64,000 nucleotides of DNA, from contig SUWJ01000001.1 of assembly GCA_015061545.1 (NCBI GenBank), positions 124,001 to 188,000 of the forward strand. Direction: 5' to 3'. Origin of the DNA: Lentisphaerota bacterium. GTDB lineage: Bacteria > Verrucomicrobiota > Lentisphaeria > Victivallales > Victivallaceae. The notes under the pieces are model-generated. The model searched no databases, had not been told where the DNA came from, and saw only the letters and a list, made by a program, of their open reading frames with translations. How positions within the stretch are numbered: the first letter of the stretch is position 1; each line of letters opens with the position of its first letter. This document shows positions 52,939-63,200 of the stretch, one piece after another. The translations under genes and the position numbers were made by a program.

Positions 52939-54180
52939 TTACGACAACTTCTGGATAATCGTTGCCAACGGTGCAAACAACCCTACAACGATCGTACCTA
53001 CAATGACCGCCAGAACCACGATCATGATCGGTTCCAACAGCGAGGTAAGAGCGTTTACTGCGTTATCGACTTCTTCGTCGTAAGTATTTGCCACCTTTTC
53101 AAGCATTTCAGGCATACGACCTGTTTCTTCACCTACTTCGATCATAGAAATCACCATCTGCGGGAAGATCTTGCTGGCAGCCAGCGGTTTGGAGATGCCT
53201 TCCCCTTCTTTGACCGATTCATGCACCCGCATAACGGCACGCGCCACCAGGTCATTACCCGATGTATCACGCACAATGATCAGCGCGTTCAGCACCGGCA
53301 CACCGGCTGCCATCAACGTACCGAGAGTACGCGAAAAACGGGCGATCGCCGTCTTGGATACGATCGGACCCAGAATCGGCATATAATACTGAACCCAGTC
53401 CAGACCGAACTTGCCGTACTTGGTCTTATAGGTGATCTTGATCAAAAATATCAGCACAAATGGTGCAGCCAGCAAATAGTACCACCGCGTCTTCATCCAG
53501 GTCGAGGTATCAATCAGGAACTGGGTAATACCCGGCAGCGGTTCGCCTTCCAGCAATTCAGTAAAGATCTTGGCAAAGCTCGGTACGATGAAGATCATCA
53601 ACCCGGTCGTAACCAACAGCGAAATAGAGATAACCACCGACGGGTAGATCATCGCCGACTTTACCTTCCCTGCCAACCGCGCCGACTTTTCCATAAATCC
53701 TGCCAAACGGCTGAGAATCGTTTCCATTGCCCCCGCCGCTTCCCCGGCGCGCACCATGTTCAGATACAGGCGGTCAAAAGTTGCAGGATAAAGTGACAAC
53801 GCTTCCGAAAAAGTCGAACCGGTTTCCACCGCATCTGCCACCCCGCACAAAACCTTTTGCGCCATCTTGTCTTTGCTCTGCCGCTGCAGCGTGCGCAGCG
53901 AACGGATCAGCGGCAGCCCCGCTTCCAGCAGCGTAGCCAGCTGACGGGTAATAACCATCAGATTCTTGCGTTTGATCACCGAAGGACCAAACTGAATATC
54001 CAACGACAGCTGCATGGCACCGCCTTTTTTCTTGGCTGCCGATGCTTCCTTGATTTTAGTGGCAAAAAGGCCCTCTTTACGCAACTCCGCTGCGGCGATC
54101 GCCTCGGTGGCGGCTTCGATATTGCCTTTTACCTCCCGACCGCTTTTTTCTTCTACAGCAACATAATTATATTGCGGCAT
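52939..54180 (-). CDS. pilC: Type IV pilus/type II secretion inner-membrane protein PilC/GspF
   Basis: 413 residues with two T2SSF domains (about 75-195 and 280-400) and three membrane spans. Signatures are present: TRQLATLLEAGLPLIRSL, NMVRAGEAAGAMETIL and its duplicate MIEVGEETGRMPEMLEKVA, and the last span IVVLAVIVGTIVVGLFAPL. It is the platform on which the ATPases turn. It follows pilT and precedes manC by 23 bases. Confidence 0.94.
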   Translation of the reverse strand: MPQYNYVAVEEKSGREVKGNIEAATEAIAAAELRKEGLFATKIKEASAAKKKGGAMQLSLDIQFGPSVIKRKNLMVITRQLATLLEAGLPLIRSLRTLQRQSKDKMAQKVLCGVADAVETGSTFSEALSLYPATFDRLYLNMVRAGEAAGAMETILSRLAGFMEKSARLAGKVKSAMIYPSVVISISLLVTTGLMIFIVPSFAKIFTELLEGEPLPGITQFLIDTSTWMKTRWYYLLAAPFVLIFLIKITYKTKYGKFGLDWVQYYMPILGPIVSKTAIARFSRTLGTLMAAGVPVLNALIIVRDTSGNDLVARAVMRVHESVKEGEGISKPLAASKIFPQMVISMIEVGEETGRMPEMLEKVANTYDEEVDNAVNALTSLLEPIMIVVLAVIVGTIVVGLFAPLATIIQKLS

Positions 54181-54221
54181 AAATCTCTCCTGCTTTTATA
54201 ATTCCCATGCCCGAATACAGA

Positions 54222-55316
54222 TCACTTACCTTGTTCGAGCGCTTCGAGTTCTTCCTGCAAATCTTTGGCTTTCTTGATTACGTCCGCCTGATCGCGCGCC
54301 ATATTGACCATATCTTCGTATGCGATCTTGCCTTGTTTGTAAAGCTCGAACAGCCACATATCCATCGTATTCATACCGTATTTTGCCCCGGTTTGAAGTT
54401 CGGAGGTGATACGGAATGTCTTATTATCGCGGATCAGCGCCTGAATCCCCGGCGTCTGGATCATGATTTCAAAAGAAGCAATACGTCCCTTCTTATCGCA
54501 GCGCGGCAAAAGTTCCTGCGAGATCACCGCAATCAGCGAAGACGCCAACTGGGTACGGATCTGCTGCTGCTGCGTAGTCGGGAATGCGTCTACAATACGG
54601 TCAACCGTTTCCGCCGCCCCGGTAGTATGCAGCGTACCGAAAACCAAGTGCCCGGTTTCCGCTGCGGTTACAGCTGCTTCGATCGTTTCCAGGTCGCGCA
54701 TTTCCCCCACCAGAATAATATCGGGGTCCTGACGCAGTGCGCGGCGCAGTGCATCCTGAAAGCTGACCGTATCCGACCCGATTTCGCGCTGGATAACCAG
54801 ACTCTTTTTATGGTTGTGATAAAATTCGATCGGGTCCTCAACCGTAATAATATGACACGCGCGTTCCATATTGATAACGTTGATCATACTCGCCAGAGTC
54901 GTCGATTTACCCGAACCCGTCGGCCCCGTCACCAGCACCAATCCGCGGGGACGGTAGAGCAGATTCTTGACCGATTCCGGCAACCCCAGCTGCTCAAACG
55001 TAAGCAGCGTATTAGGGATCTGGCGCAAGATCGTACCATAAAAGTTCTTCTGTTTGAAGGCACTTACACGGAAACGCGCCTGATCGCCAAACGCAAAACC
55101 GAAGTCCACCGAACCGACTTCCTGAATCTTCTGAATATGCAATTCAGAAGCAAAAGATTTAACCAGACGTTCCGTATCTTCTGCCGTCAGCGGCGGCAAA
55201 TCCAACGGGGTCATATTCCCATGCAGACGCACCACCGGCGGCGCCCCGACTTCAATATGCAAGTCGCTGACGCCTTCATCGACCACCAGCTGCAGCAAAT
55301 CAGCCATTTCAACCAT
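54222..55316 (-). CDS. pilT: Type IV pilus retraction ATPase PilT
   Basis: 364 residues from ATG 55316 (AGGAG 11 bases upstream). Walker A GPTGSGKSTT (about 130), Asp box, Walker B ILVGEMRDLETIE (about 200) and HTTGAAETVDRIVD; N-terminal PAS-like domain with SDLHIEVGAPP. It drives pilus retraction, or is a PilT-like motor of a secretion system. An ORF of 754 codons on the opposite strand is a shadow and not reported. Confidence 0.94.
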   Translation of the reverse strand: MVEMADLLQLVVDEGVSDLHIEVGAPPVVRLHGNMTPLDLPPLTAEDTERLVKSFASELHIQKIQEVGSVDFGFAFGDQARFRVSAFKQKNFYGTILRQIPNTLLTFEQLGLPESVKNLLYRPRGLVLVTGPTGSGKSTTLASMINVINMERACHIITVEDPIEFYHNHKKSLVIQREIGSDTVSFQDALRRALRQDPDIILVGEMRDLETIEAAVTAAETGHLVFGTLHTTGAAETVDRIVDAFPTTQQQQIRTQLASSLIAVISQELLPRCDKKGRIASFEIMIQTPGIQALIRDNKTFRITSELQTGAKYGMNTMDMWLFELYKQGKIAYEDMVNMARDQADVIKKAKDLQEELEALEQGK

Positions 55317-55376
55317 TTTATAATACGCTCCTGTTGCCGCCAACGGCATCAACACCGCGGCGGCGATAACTGTTTA

Positions 55377-57053
55377 TTATGTGTAACGCAGCACTTCGTC
55401 CACCGAAGTTTCGCCGTTATAGATCGATATAAGACCGTCCTCACGCATGGTACGCATACCCTGCGCAATCGCTTTGTTCTGAATTTCCAGCGTCGGAGCA
55501 TTGTTGTAGATCAGCTCCGAAAGTTCCGGATTCATAACCATAAGTTCGCAAATCGCTTTACGTCCTTTGTACCCTGTGTTCTTGCAAATCTGGCAGCCCT
55601 TGCCGTAATAGAACGGACGGTTGCCGACTTCTTCGCGGGTGATTTCCAAACGTTCCAGCTCTTCATCGCTGGGGGTGTATGCCGTCTTACAGGCATAGCA
55701 TACACGGCGCAGCAGTCGCTGACTGAGTACGCCGACCAAACTCGAACAGATCAGGAACGGTTCCAAGCCCATATCCACCAGACGGGTCACGGTACTGGCA
55801 GAGTCGTTGGTATGCAGCGTACTGAACACAAAGTGCCCCGTCAGCGATGCTTCCACCGCGATCTGCGCCGTAATAAAGTCACGGATTTCCCCCACCAGAA
55901 TACGGTCGGGGTCCTGACGCAGAAACGCTCGCAGCGCTTTTTCAAATGTCATCCCCACCGCTTCGTTGATCGGCACCTGCACGATACCGTCGATATCGTA
56001 TTCCACCGGGTCCTCTGCGGTCAGGATCTTGTCGCCGATAACGTTGATTTCGTTGATCGCCGAATAAAGCGTTGTCGTCTTACCCGAACCCGTCGGGCCT
56101 GTCACCAGCAGAATACCGTTGGGCAGATGAATGATTTCGCGGAATTTATCCAGCAGCGCCTGATCCATACCCAGCGAATCCAGACTCAGATTCACCACCG
56201 TGCGGTCAAGCACACGAAGCACCACCGATTCCCCGTAGCTGGTCGGCAGACAGGATACACGCAAGTCAATAGGATTACCGTTGAGCTTGGTCTGGATACG
56301 GCCGTCCTGCGGCACACGCCGTTCCGAAATATTCAATCCGCTGAGAATCTTCACGCGGCTGGTGATCGGCAGCGCCAGAACTTTCGGCGGCGGCGGCAAT
56401 TCGTACAAAGCCCCGTCCACGCGGTAACGTACCCGGAAATCGTGTTCAAACGGTTCAAAGTGAATGTCTGACGCCTTGTCTTTGATCGCCTGCCGGATCA
56501 CAAAGTCCACAAACCGCACCACAGGCGCCGAGTTGGCAGCAGATTCCAGATCATCTTCATTTTCGTATTCGCCCTGCTGCTGCGCCAGATCGCCGAACAT
56601 GGCTGCCATATCCTGCGCATTGAAGGGGTAATATTTTTCGATCGCTTCATCAAACTGTTCATCGGGAGCCACCACCACCTGAAAGTCGCGGCCCAGAATA
56701 AAGCGCAGATCGTCCACCGCCGCAGTATCCAGCGGGTGGCGCATGGCAAGATAAAGCAGATCGTTTTCCACCCGGATCGCCACCACGCCGTAAGCGCGCG
56801 CCGTTTCAGGGTCCACAATATCCAATGTTGCCGTGGGAATATCTATCTGCAGCAGATCCACCACTTCCGTGCCCAGATTATCGGCAATCAGATTCATCAG
56901 CTCCACATCGTTGCAGAAACCGAAATCCAACACCACATCACGGAAATCTTTTCCGCTGCGCTCGCGTTCCTCCAGCGCTTCATCAAGCTGCTCTTTTACA
57001 GCCCCCGCATCCAGCAATATATCGTATAATGCCTGAGTTTCCTGATCTATCAT
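55377..57053 (-). CDS. PilB/GspE-family assembly ATPase (copy 2)
   Basis: 558 residues. N-terminal MshEN domain (1-150) with FGFCNDVELMNLIADNLG, ATPase core with SDIHFEPFEHDFRVRYRVDG, VTGPTGSGKTTTLYSAIN (Walker A about 312) and ILVGEIRDFITAQIA (Walker B), and a four-cysteine zinc site, CYACK and CQICKNTGYKGRKA. It powers pilus or pseudopilus extension. The neighbouring copy shares this architecture, so both could act in different systems. Confidence 0.93.
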   Translation of the reverse strand: MIDQETQALYDILLDAGAVKEQLDEALEERERSGKDFRDVVLDFGFCNDVELMNLIADNLGTEVVDLLQIDIPTATLDIVDPETARAYGVVAIRVENDLLYLAMRHPLDTAAVDDLRFILGRDFQVVVAPDEQFDEAIEKYYPFNAQDMAAMFGDLAQQQGEYENEDDLESAANSAPVVRFVDFVIRQAIKDKASDIHFEPFEHDFRVRYRVDGALYELPPPPKVLALPITSRVKILSGLNISERRVPQDGRIQTKLNGNPIDLRVSCLPTSYGESVVLRVLDRTVVNLSLDSLGMDQALLDKFREIIHLPNGILLVTGPTGSGKTTTLYSAINEINVIGDKILTAEDPVEYDIDGIVQVPINEAVGMTFEKALRAFLRQDPDRILVGEIRDFITAQIAVEASLTGHFVFSTLHTNDSASTVTRLVDMGLEPFLICSSLVGVLSQRLLRRVCYACKTAYTPSDEELERLEITREEVGNRPFYYGKGCQICKNTGYKGRKAICELMVMNPELSELIYNNAPTLEIQNKAIAQGMRTMREDGLISIYNGETSVDEVLRYT

Positions 57054-57073
57054 AACTATTCACCCAATTACTG

Positions 57074-58783
57074 TTAATCTTCGTCCATCATAGTTACACG
57101 GATAACTTCTTCCAGCGTGGAAATACCCGCTTCCGCCTTACGCATGGCGTCCTCGCGCAGCGAGTGCATACCGTTGCGGCGGGCAGCTTCGCGGATCACC
57201 TGGGTCGGTTCATTACGATAAACCAATTCGGTTATATCATTATCCAGCATACAGATTTCATAAATACCGATTCGTCCGCGATAACCGGTCTTACCGCAGT
57301 TGGAACAGCCTTTGCCCTTCTTGAACGAGTGATTGGCAAGGTATTCATCCGACAGCCCCAGCAAGTGCCGTTCGGTCGCAGTCGGCGTATAGTCCTGAGC
57401 GCAATGTTTGCAGATACGGCGCAGCAGCCGCTGTGCCATGATCGCACGCACCGCCGAAGCCACCAAAAACGGTTTGACCCCCATATCCACCAGACGGGTG
57501 ATCGCCCCCGGTGCGTCGTTGGTATGCAATGTACTGAACACCAAGTGCCCCGTAAGAGCGGCGTTGATAGCAATTTCCGCCGTTTCCACGTCTCGGATTT
57601 CCCCGATCATTACAATATTCGGTGCCTGTCGCAGAATTGCACGCAGCGCAGCGGCAAATGTCATATTCACATATCTGTCCACCTGCACCTGGTTGATACC
57701 GGGCAGCTGATATTCCACCGGGTCTTCAACGGTGATGATCTTACGCGACACGGTATTGATCGTATTCAAAAATGCGTAAAGCGACGTTGTCTTACCCGAC
57801 CCGGTCGGTCCCGTTACCAGAAAGATACCGTCAGGCATGGCAAGAATACGGTTGATAAGCACCATATCGTCGGCATAGAACCCCAGTTTCGGCACATCGA
57901 GCTGAATACTGGATTTATCCAAAATACGCATTACGATACTTTCGCCGTGAGTTGTGGGAATACTCGACACACGCAAGTCGATATCTTTTTCCCCCACGCT
58001 CATCTTGATACGACCGTCCTGCGGAATACGTTTTTCGGTAATATCCAGACGCGCCATGATCTTCAAACGGCTGGTAAGATTGGGCTGCAGAAATTTCGGC
58101 GGCGAATCCATCTGGCGCAGCACCCCGTCAATACGGTAGCGCACGCGGTAATATTTTTCCATCGGCTCCATGTGAATATCGCTGGCGCCGAAGCGGTAAG
58201 CATCAATAATGATCCCCGATACCAGCTTGATGATCGGCGCATCATCATCGTCCAGCGTCTGATCCGCTTCGATGGAATCGACTTTTTCCATCATACCGGC
58301 TTCTTCGCCCAACTGGCTCATCAAGCCTTCCACCTGCTTGGCAGCGGTACGGTAGTTGGTGTCAAGGATCTGATCGATCTGATCCTGCGATGCTACTACA
58401 GCTTCGATATCGCACCCCAAACGGTAGCGCAAAGCATCCACCACATCCATCGCCGAAGGATCCGACAGCGCCACGGTAAGCAAATCGTCGTGCTTCATCA
58501 CCGGCACTACGTTGTAGGTAACTGCCAAATCCCCGGGCAGCGCTTCCACCACTTCGGGCGGAACAACGTAGTTGTGCAGATCCACCATTTCCAGCCCGTA
58601 TTCCTGAGCCAGAAGCATGGTGATATCTCTTTCGGTGATAAACTTCTTGCTGATCATTGCATCAACCAGAGATATTTCGCCCGGAAAATCTTCTACAAAC
58701 TGACGGGCGCTCTCAAGCTGGGCAGGAGTAACAAGCCCTGCCTGCTGGATCAGCTCCAACACATATCCATTATCTCTACTCAA
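57074..58783 (-). CDS. PilB/GspE-family assembly ATPase (copy 1)
   Basis: 569 residues from TTG 58783, decided by AGGAGG six bases upstream; the frame opens at 58804 but without a ribosome site. N-terminal MshEN domain (1-150), SDIHMEPMEKYYRVRYRIDG, Walker A GPTGSGKTTSLY, Walker B IVMIGEIRDVETAEIA, zinc cysteines CKHC and CSNCGKTGYRGRIG. First gene of a run with the second PilB-like gene, pilT, pilC, manC and coaX. Confidence 0.93.
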   Translation of the reverse strand: MSRDNGYVLELIQQAGLVTPAQLESARQFVEDFPGEISLVDAMISKKFITERDITMLLAQEYGLEMVDLHNYVVPPEVVEALPGDLAVTYNVVPVMKHDDLLTVALSDPSAMDVVDALRYRLGCDIEAVVASQDQIDQILDTNYRTAAKQVEGLMSQLGEEAGMMEKVDSIEADQTLDDDDAPIIKLVSGIIIDAYRFGASDIHMEPMEKYYRVRYRIDGVLRQMDSPPKFLQPNLTSRLKIMARLDITEKRIPQDGRIKMSVGEKDIDLRVSSIPTTHGESIVMRILDKSSIQLDVPKLGFYADDMVLINRILAMPDGIFLVTGPTGSGKTTSLYAFLNTINTVSRKIITVEDPVEYQLPGINQVQVDRYVNMTFAAALRAILRQAPNIVMIGEIRDVETAEIAINAALTGHLVFSTLHTNDAPGAITRLVDMGVKPFLVASAVRAIMAQRLLRRICKHCAQDYTPTATERHLLGLSDEYLANHSFKKGKGCSNCGKTGYRGRIGIYEICMLDNDITELVYRNEPTQVIREAARRNGMHSLREDAMRKAEAGISTLEEVIRVTMMDED

Positions 58784-58835
58784 AACCACGCCTCCTACGT
58801 GCAATCATTTTCCGCAAAAAAACACCAATCGCTGA

Positions 58836-58864
58836 AAGATACTATATCATTGAGTTTTTTGCAA
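58836..58864 (-). promoter_or_regulatory. Candidate promoter for the pilus motor operon
   Basis: On the minus strand TTGCAA (58864-58859), 17 bases, TATCTT (58841-58836), about 50 bases before the TTG start. Alternative -10 TATAGT nearby. Confidence 0.45.
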
Positions 58865-58942
58865 ATTTGAAAACTGCAAATCCACGATTTTTTCGCAAAA
58901 ATCCTGATATTTTCCGCATTTATTCATTTTATTCAATCATAT

Positions 58943-60250
58943 TCACCCTCTGAAAAGCCCGTCGGCACAATTATAATAATGCTGCCAATCTTCGGCTGTT
59001 ATCGAGTGAACACCGCTTTTCAAATGATAAAACACCCCGTTGGAACCAACGGTGCCGGTTCCTGCTGCGGGCATATCGTCCGGCAGAACAGGTGCATGAT
59101 TATAAAGCTGCCAGACCTTTGCCGCCGCTTTTGCCGACAGAAATTCCCCGCGGGGGTCAGCTCCGCCGTCTTCAGAGGAACTCGCCACATAAAGACATCG
59201 CGGCGCCACCAGCGCCAGCAGCTGGTGCTGATCTACAGGCAGCTCCGATTCCCGATCGGCATATTGTGTCAGCGTTTCTGTAAACCAGAAGCGCTGAATG
59301 TATGCCAGATGCCCAACCCTTTCGCCGAAATCACGGCGGCTCAGCGCTGCCCCCAGACAGCCGGAATTATTGGATATAACCATTTTAAATCGTTCATCAT
59401 TAGCTCCCGCCCACAATGCAGTCTTACCCAATCGGCTATGCCCCAGCACAGCCGCACGATCGGCATCGACCTCGGGGATATCTTCCAGCACATCCAGCAT
59501 ACGGCTCAGTCCCCACGCCCACGCGCTGATGGCGCCGAATTTGCGCAAACCGCAGCTGCGGGCTGGAAATGCCGCCAATTCTTCAGGACTCCTGAACAAC
59601 CGATAGATACTCTTTTCGTATCCGTATGGGTTATCGGGAAAAATCTCGCAGTAGTTGACCGTTGCCACGGCGTAACCGCGCTGCATGGCTTCGGCAAAGT
59701 TCCAGCTGTCAAGTTTGATCAAACGCTTATCGTTGGTGGTTGCCGCACTGCGCCACCAGTAGCCGGGATAATGCGAAGGCCCGCGGGTAAGCGCTACATC
59801 TTCGTCGATAGTATTGGCCTGATTGCCGTCAAAATTCAGTCCCAGAAACACAGGCGGCGGAGCTTGAACATTTTTCGGTATATACAAGAGCATATCAAAA
59901 TCATGACTCATACCGTTATTCATCTGGCAGTATATGCGTATTTCGCGGCGGATGGCAGTATTGTTGAGTGCGTCAGAACGTTCTGCCAGCAGTCTGGTTG
60001 TGATCTTATCGGGTGCGGGAGGAATCTCTCCGTAAATATGTTCTGCAAATAATGCCAGCAGTTTTTTCCGTTCGCGCTGCCACTTTTCCAGCGAATCAGG
60101 CAGCGGCGGCAGCTCCACGGCAGGGCATTTGCTTTCATCAAAGTTGCGCCGCCGGTACAGCTCGTTGCTCCAGTAGTCCATTGCCTGACCGATCGCTTTG
60201 ATCACCTCAATATTATCGGGTGCGCGTGACGCATTTTCGTCTGTATACAT
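58943..60250 (-). CDS. CE15-like glucuronoyl/acetyl-xylan esterase
   Basis: 435 residues from ATG 60250 (AAGGA nine bases upstream). Alpha/beta hydrolase with the CE15 pattern: VLGHSRLGKTALWAGA (nucleophile Ser, about 274), NNSGCLGAALSRRDFGE (the family's NDSG-like block), SSSEDGGADPRGEFL and a C-terminal GVHSITAEDW (catalytic His). CE15 enzymes break ester bonds between lignin and glucuronoxylan. No signal peptide is present, which is unusual for a polymer-active enzyme. Lies 12 bases after the secreted glycosidase-like gene, so probably co-transcribed. Confidence 0.85.
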   Translation of the reverse strand: MYTDENASRAPDNIEVIKAIGQAMDYWSNELYRRRNFDESKCPAVELPPLPDSLEKWQRERKKLLALFAEHIYGEIPPAPDKITTRLLAERSDALNNTAIRREIRIYCQMNNGMSHDFDMLLYIPKNVQAPPPVFLGLNFDGNQANTIDEDVALTRGPSHYPGYWWRSAATTNDKRLIKLDSWNFAEAMQRGYAVATVNYCEIFPDNPYGYEKSIYRLFRSPEELAAFPARSCGLRKFGAISAWAWGLSRMLDVLEDIPEVDADRAAVLGHSRLGKTALWAGANDERFKMVISNNSGCLGAALSRRDFGERVGHLAYIQRFWFTETLTQYADRESELPVDQHQLLALVAPRCLYVASSSEDGGADPRGEFLSAKAAAKVWQLYNHAPVLPDDMPAAGTGTVGSNGVFYHLKSGVHSITAEDWQHYYNCADGLFRG

Positions 60251-60262
60251 ACAACTCATTCC

Positions 60263-63200
60263 TTATTCTACATATATAATGGTATAAACTTTAAGCAATT
60301 CAGCAGGCAGTTTGATTTTCAGAGTATTGCCGTTTTTTTCCACCTTCAAATCCCGCTTGCCGGCAAAATCAGGCGAAACTGCATAAGCACGACCATATTT
60401 GCCGCTGTTCACCTGCAATTCAAGATCCTGCACCACCGGGAAAGGATTTTTGCCGATATCAAAGCGGATTTTTTCGCCGTTTTTGATCTTGGAACCGGTG
60501 GCATTGAGCAAATGGATCAACAACTTATCCTGCTGATAAAACGAATTGCTCAACACATCGTCGGGCCAGTTGTTCAGCGGTTGCCAGATACCGCATCCGG
60601 CCGTCAGATCGCTCAGCAGATTTTTCTGCAGCATTTCCATTTCAACCGCAGGCGCAAAGTTAAAACTTTTGCCCACCATAACTTCGGGCGCGGCATTAAC
60701 AGCGCCATACATTCCCGGGTAGTAGACAAATTTGCCTTTGCCGAATTTTTTCTCCAAAACCGCAGCATGAGCTTTGCCGTTTTTGCTGTAAATTTTGGGG
60801 GAGTTTGCCGCCGCCTTACTCTGCGGCAGCGCCCGATAGAGCAGTTCTTTAGCCAGCGGCAGAACCTTATCGTCGCTCAGACTGACCGAAAAGGCTTTAC
60901 TGCCGGCAACTGCATTGGTTGTCTTCCCGGCGTTAAAGATTTCAGCAATCATATCCTGCTGGCGAAGTTCGCCCAGTTCATTGGCAACTGCCGTCATAAA
61001 GCTGGCACTTACCACGCCGCCATCGGCAGCAAATTTCCGGATCACTTTTATCTGCTCATCGCTCAAATAAGGTGCATTACCCAGAATAAGCACCTTGAAT
61101 CGTTTAAGCGCGTCGGAAGTCAGATCAGCTTCCGAAATAAATGTGTGATCAATATGCAATGCGCTGAGTATCTGCGATGTACCGAGCATTTCGGCACGGT
61201 ATCCGCCCGCAGCCGGTACGCTGCCTGCCATATTGCGGCTGGTTTCGGGGAAAAGCACCGCCACCTGAGCTGCACTCCGGGCGATCCTTAAATCCATATT
61301 GCCTTTATCAATGGAGAAGGTTCGGTAGTTGATCTCGCCCTCAGGACATGGCACAAAAGTCGATTCCCACGTCAGCTGACCATTCATATTATTTAATGCC
61401 CAGCCGAAATATTTGATCTTCCAATCGCTGGCGTAAACCAGACCGCAGACGGGAAATCTGCCGTTGCGCCCGAACAGCGAAAAAGCATGGCGCAGCGAAT
61501 TTACCGCCCGGTAATTGGCAAAAATATTTCTGGTCATGATCTCTGTACCGACAATATCCCACGCGCGGGCAAAGTTGAAAATATCGCCCGCCAATTCGTT
61601 GGATGCCCAGTTGGATGTAAGTCCGTAATGAGTCGTATAGCCGATAAAGATGAAATCTTTTCTGTACTCCGATACCTTTTTACGCAAATTTACCCAGAAA
61701 TCCCCGATCTTGCGCCGCCGCCACTCTTCCCACGCCCGCCAAAGAGTGGATTTGTTGTTATAAAGCTCCGGCGAAAGCTCATCGGCAGGCAGCTGCCAAT
61801 TGGTTTCGGCGGTAAAGAGCTTGCGGCATTCGGCGCATCCGCAGAAGGTTTTGCCCATAAAGCAACATTCATCGACCATGATTCCGTCGATACCGGTTTT
61901 GCGGATATGTTCAAGAATCACGTCATAGAAATCTTCCACCGCCCGCGGGTTGGTCATACAGCGGGCGCGCCCGGGCAAGTTGCCGTCGATCGTTTCCTGT
62001 AAACGGTCGGTCCATTGCGTCAGTACCCGGAAACCTGAATCGCTGTTCCAGAGCATTGAGTAGTCCATATGGTCAATGAAAATAAAATCCCTGCCGCTGT
62101 CGCGCCCCGCTTTTACATACTTGCCGATAACATCGTGCAAACGGCTGCGGTGGGATTCAAAAGTATGCCGCGCCAGCATACCGCTGAACATTACTATATT
62201 TATGCCGTTCTTTTCCAATTCCTGCACGTTGCGCTTCATTGCTTCTTCGTTGAATTCAGTAAAAGTTCCCGCATTGCTGGTCCCCCAACTGGAGATCATC
62301 GGGGCGGCAAAAACCTCCTGCATATTGCTCAAATCGCCATATTGAGTGGTTATTGCAGGCATCTGCAGTGCGCCGACAGCTTCTTTGCCCGGTTCAGGCA
62401 GCGGGAAACTGGATATTTTAGTTTTATAAGCAGGTTCCTGTGCGTAATGTTCGCTCATAAAAAACGGTGCCGGATTCTGTTTGATCCTGCTCCGCCAGAA
62501 ACCGCGGCGGAAACTGAAATCCTCGTAAGAACTCAACAGCAGCTGAAAATCCATTGTGGAAATCCGCCATGCGCCCGAAAACTCCACCACCGCCTTGCCC
62601 GATTCGATCCAGAGCGGTACACTTATCTGCTGCACCGTCCGCGGCGGTATATTCATATGTTCGACCACACTTTTGCCGTTGACTTTTATATTCATCGCAC
62701 CGGCCTTTTGCGTATCGGTGCTGGTGCCGAAAGATACGATATAAAGTCCTTTGCGGGGCAGATCCACCTGATATTCCGCATTTTCATGCCCGCTTACTGC
62801 GGCGTACAATGCGCCCTGTTTGTGATATTTTTCCACCTTGAAAACGGGCTTGCCCAACCATCCGCAAGTGGCTTGGGGGGTGTAATAACGGCTGTGGGCT
62901 CTGAATCTGCCGGAACTGAATTTATCCGCACCGAACACAAAACGTCTTTCAGCAGGCAGTTCCGAGTAATAAGAGTATTTATTGTGCGCGTGCCGCAGAT
63001 TGTAATCCTGCGCACTCCCGTTATAGATGACTGCCTTGGACGTATGCACTCCGCCGTTGCGGGATGATTTGGTCCCGACTATGAAGCGCAGCACATCGCC
63101 AACCTTTTCCAACCGCCACATACCGCATATGCTGCCGATAGTGTAGCTGGAATAAAGATCCTGCACCCCTGCGGGGTTCAAGTCAAAAACCAAGTTGAGA

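Noticed and set aside
54207-56471. 754-codon open frame on the plus strand opposite pilT and the second pilB-like gene
   Set aside because: It lies wholly antisense to two clear ATPase genes, is rich in His, Arg and Gln with no domain, and similar long shadows occur opposite other genes (57164-58870, 1656-2972). It follows from codon bias.
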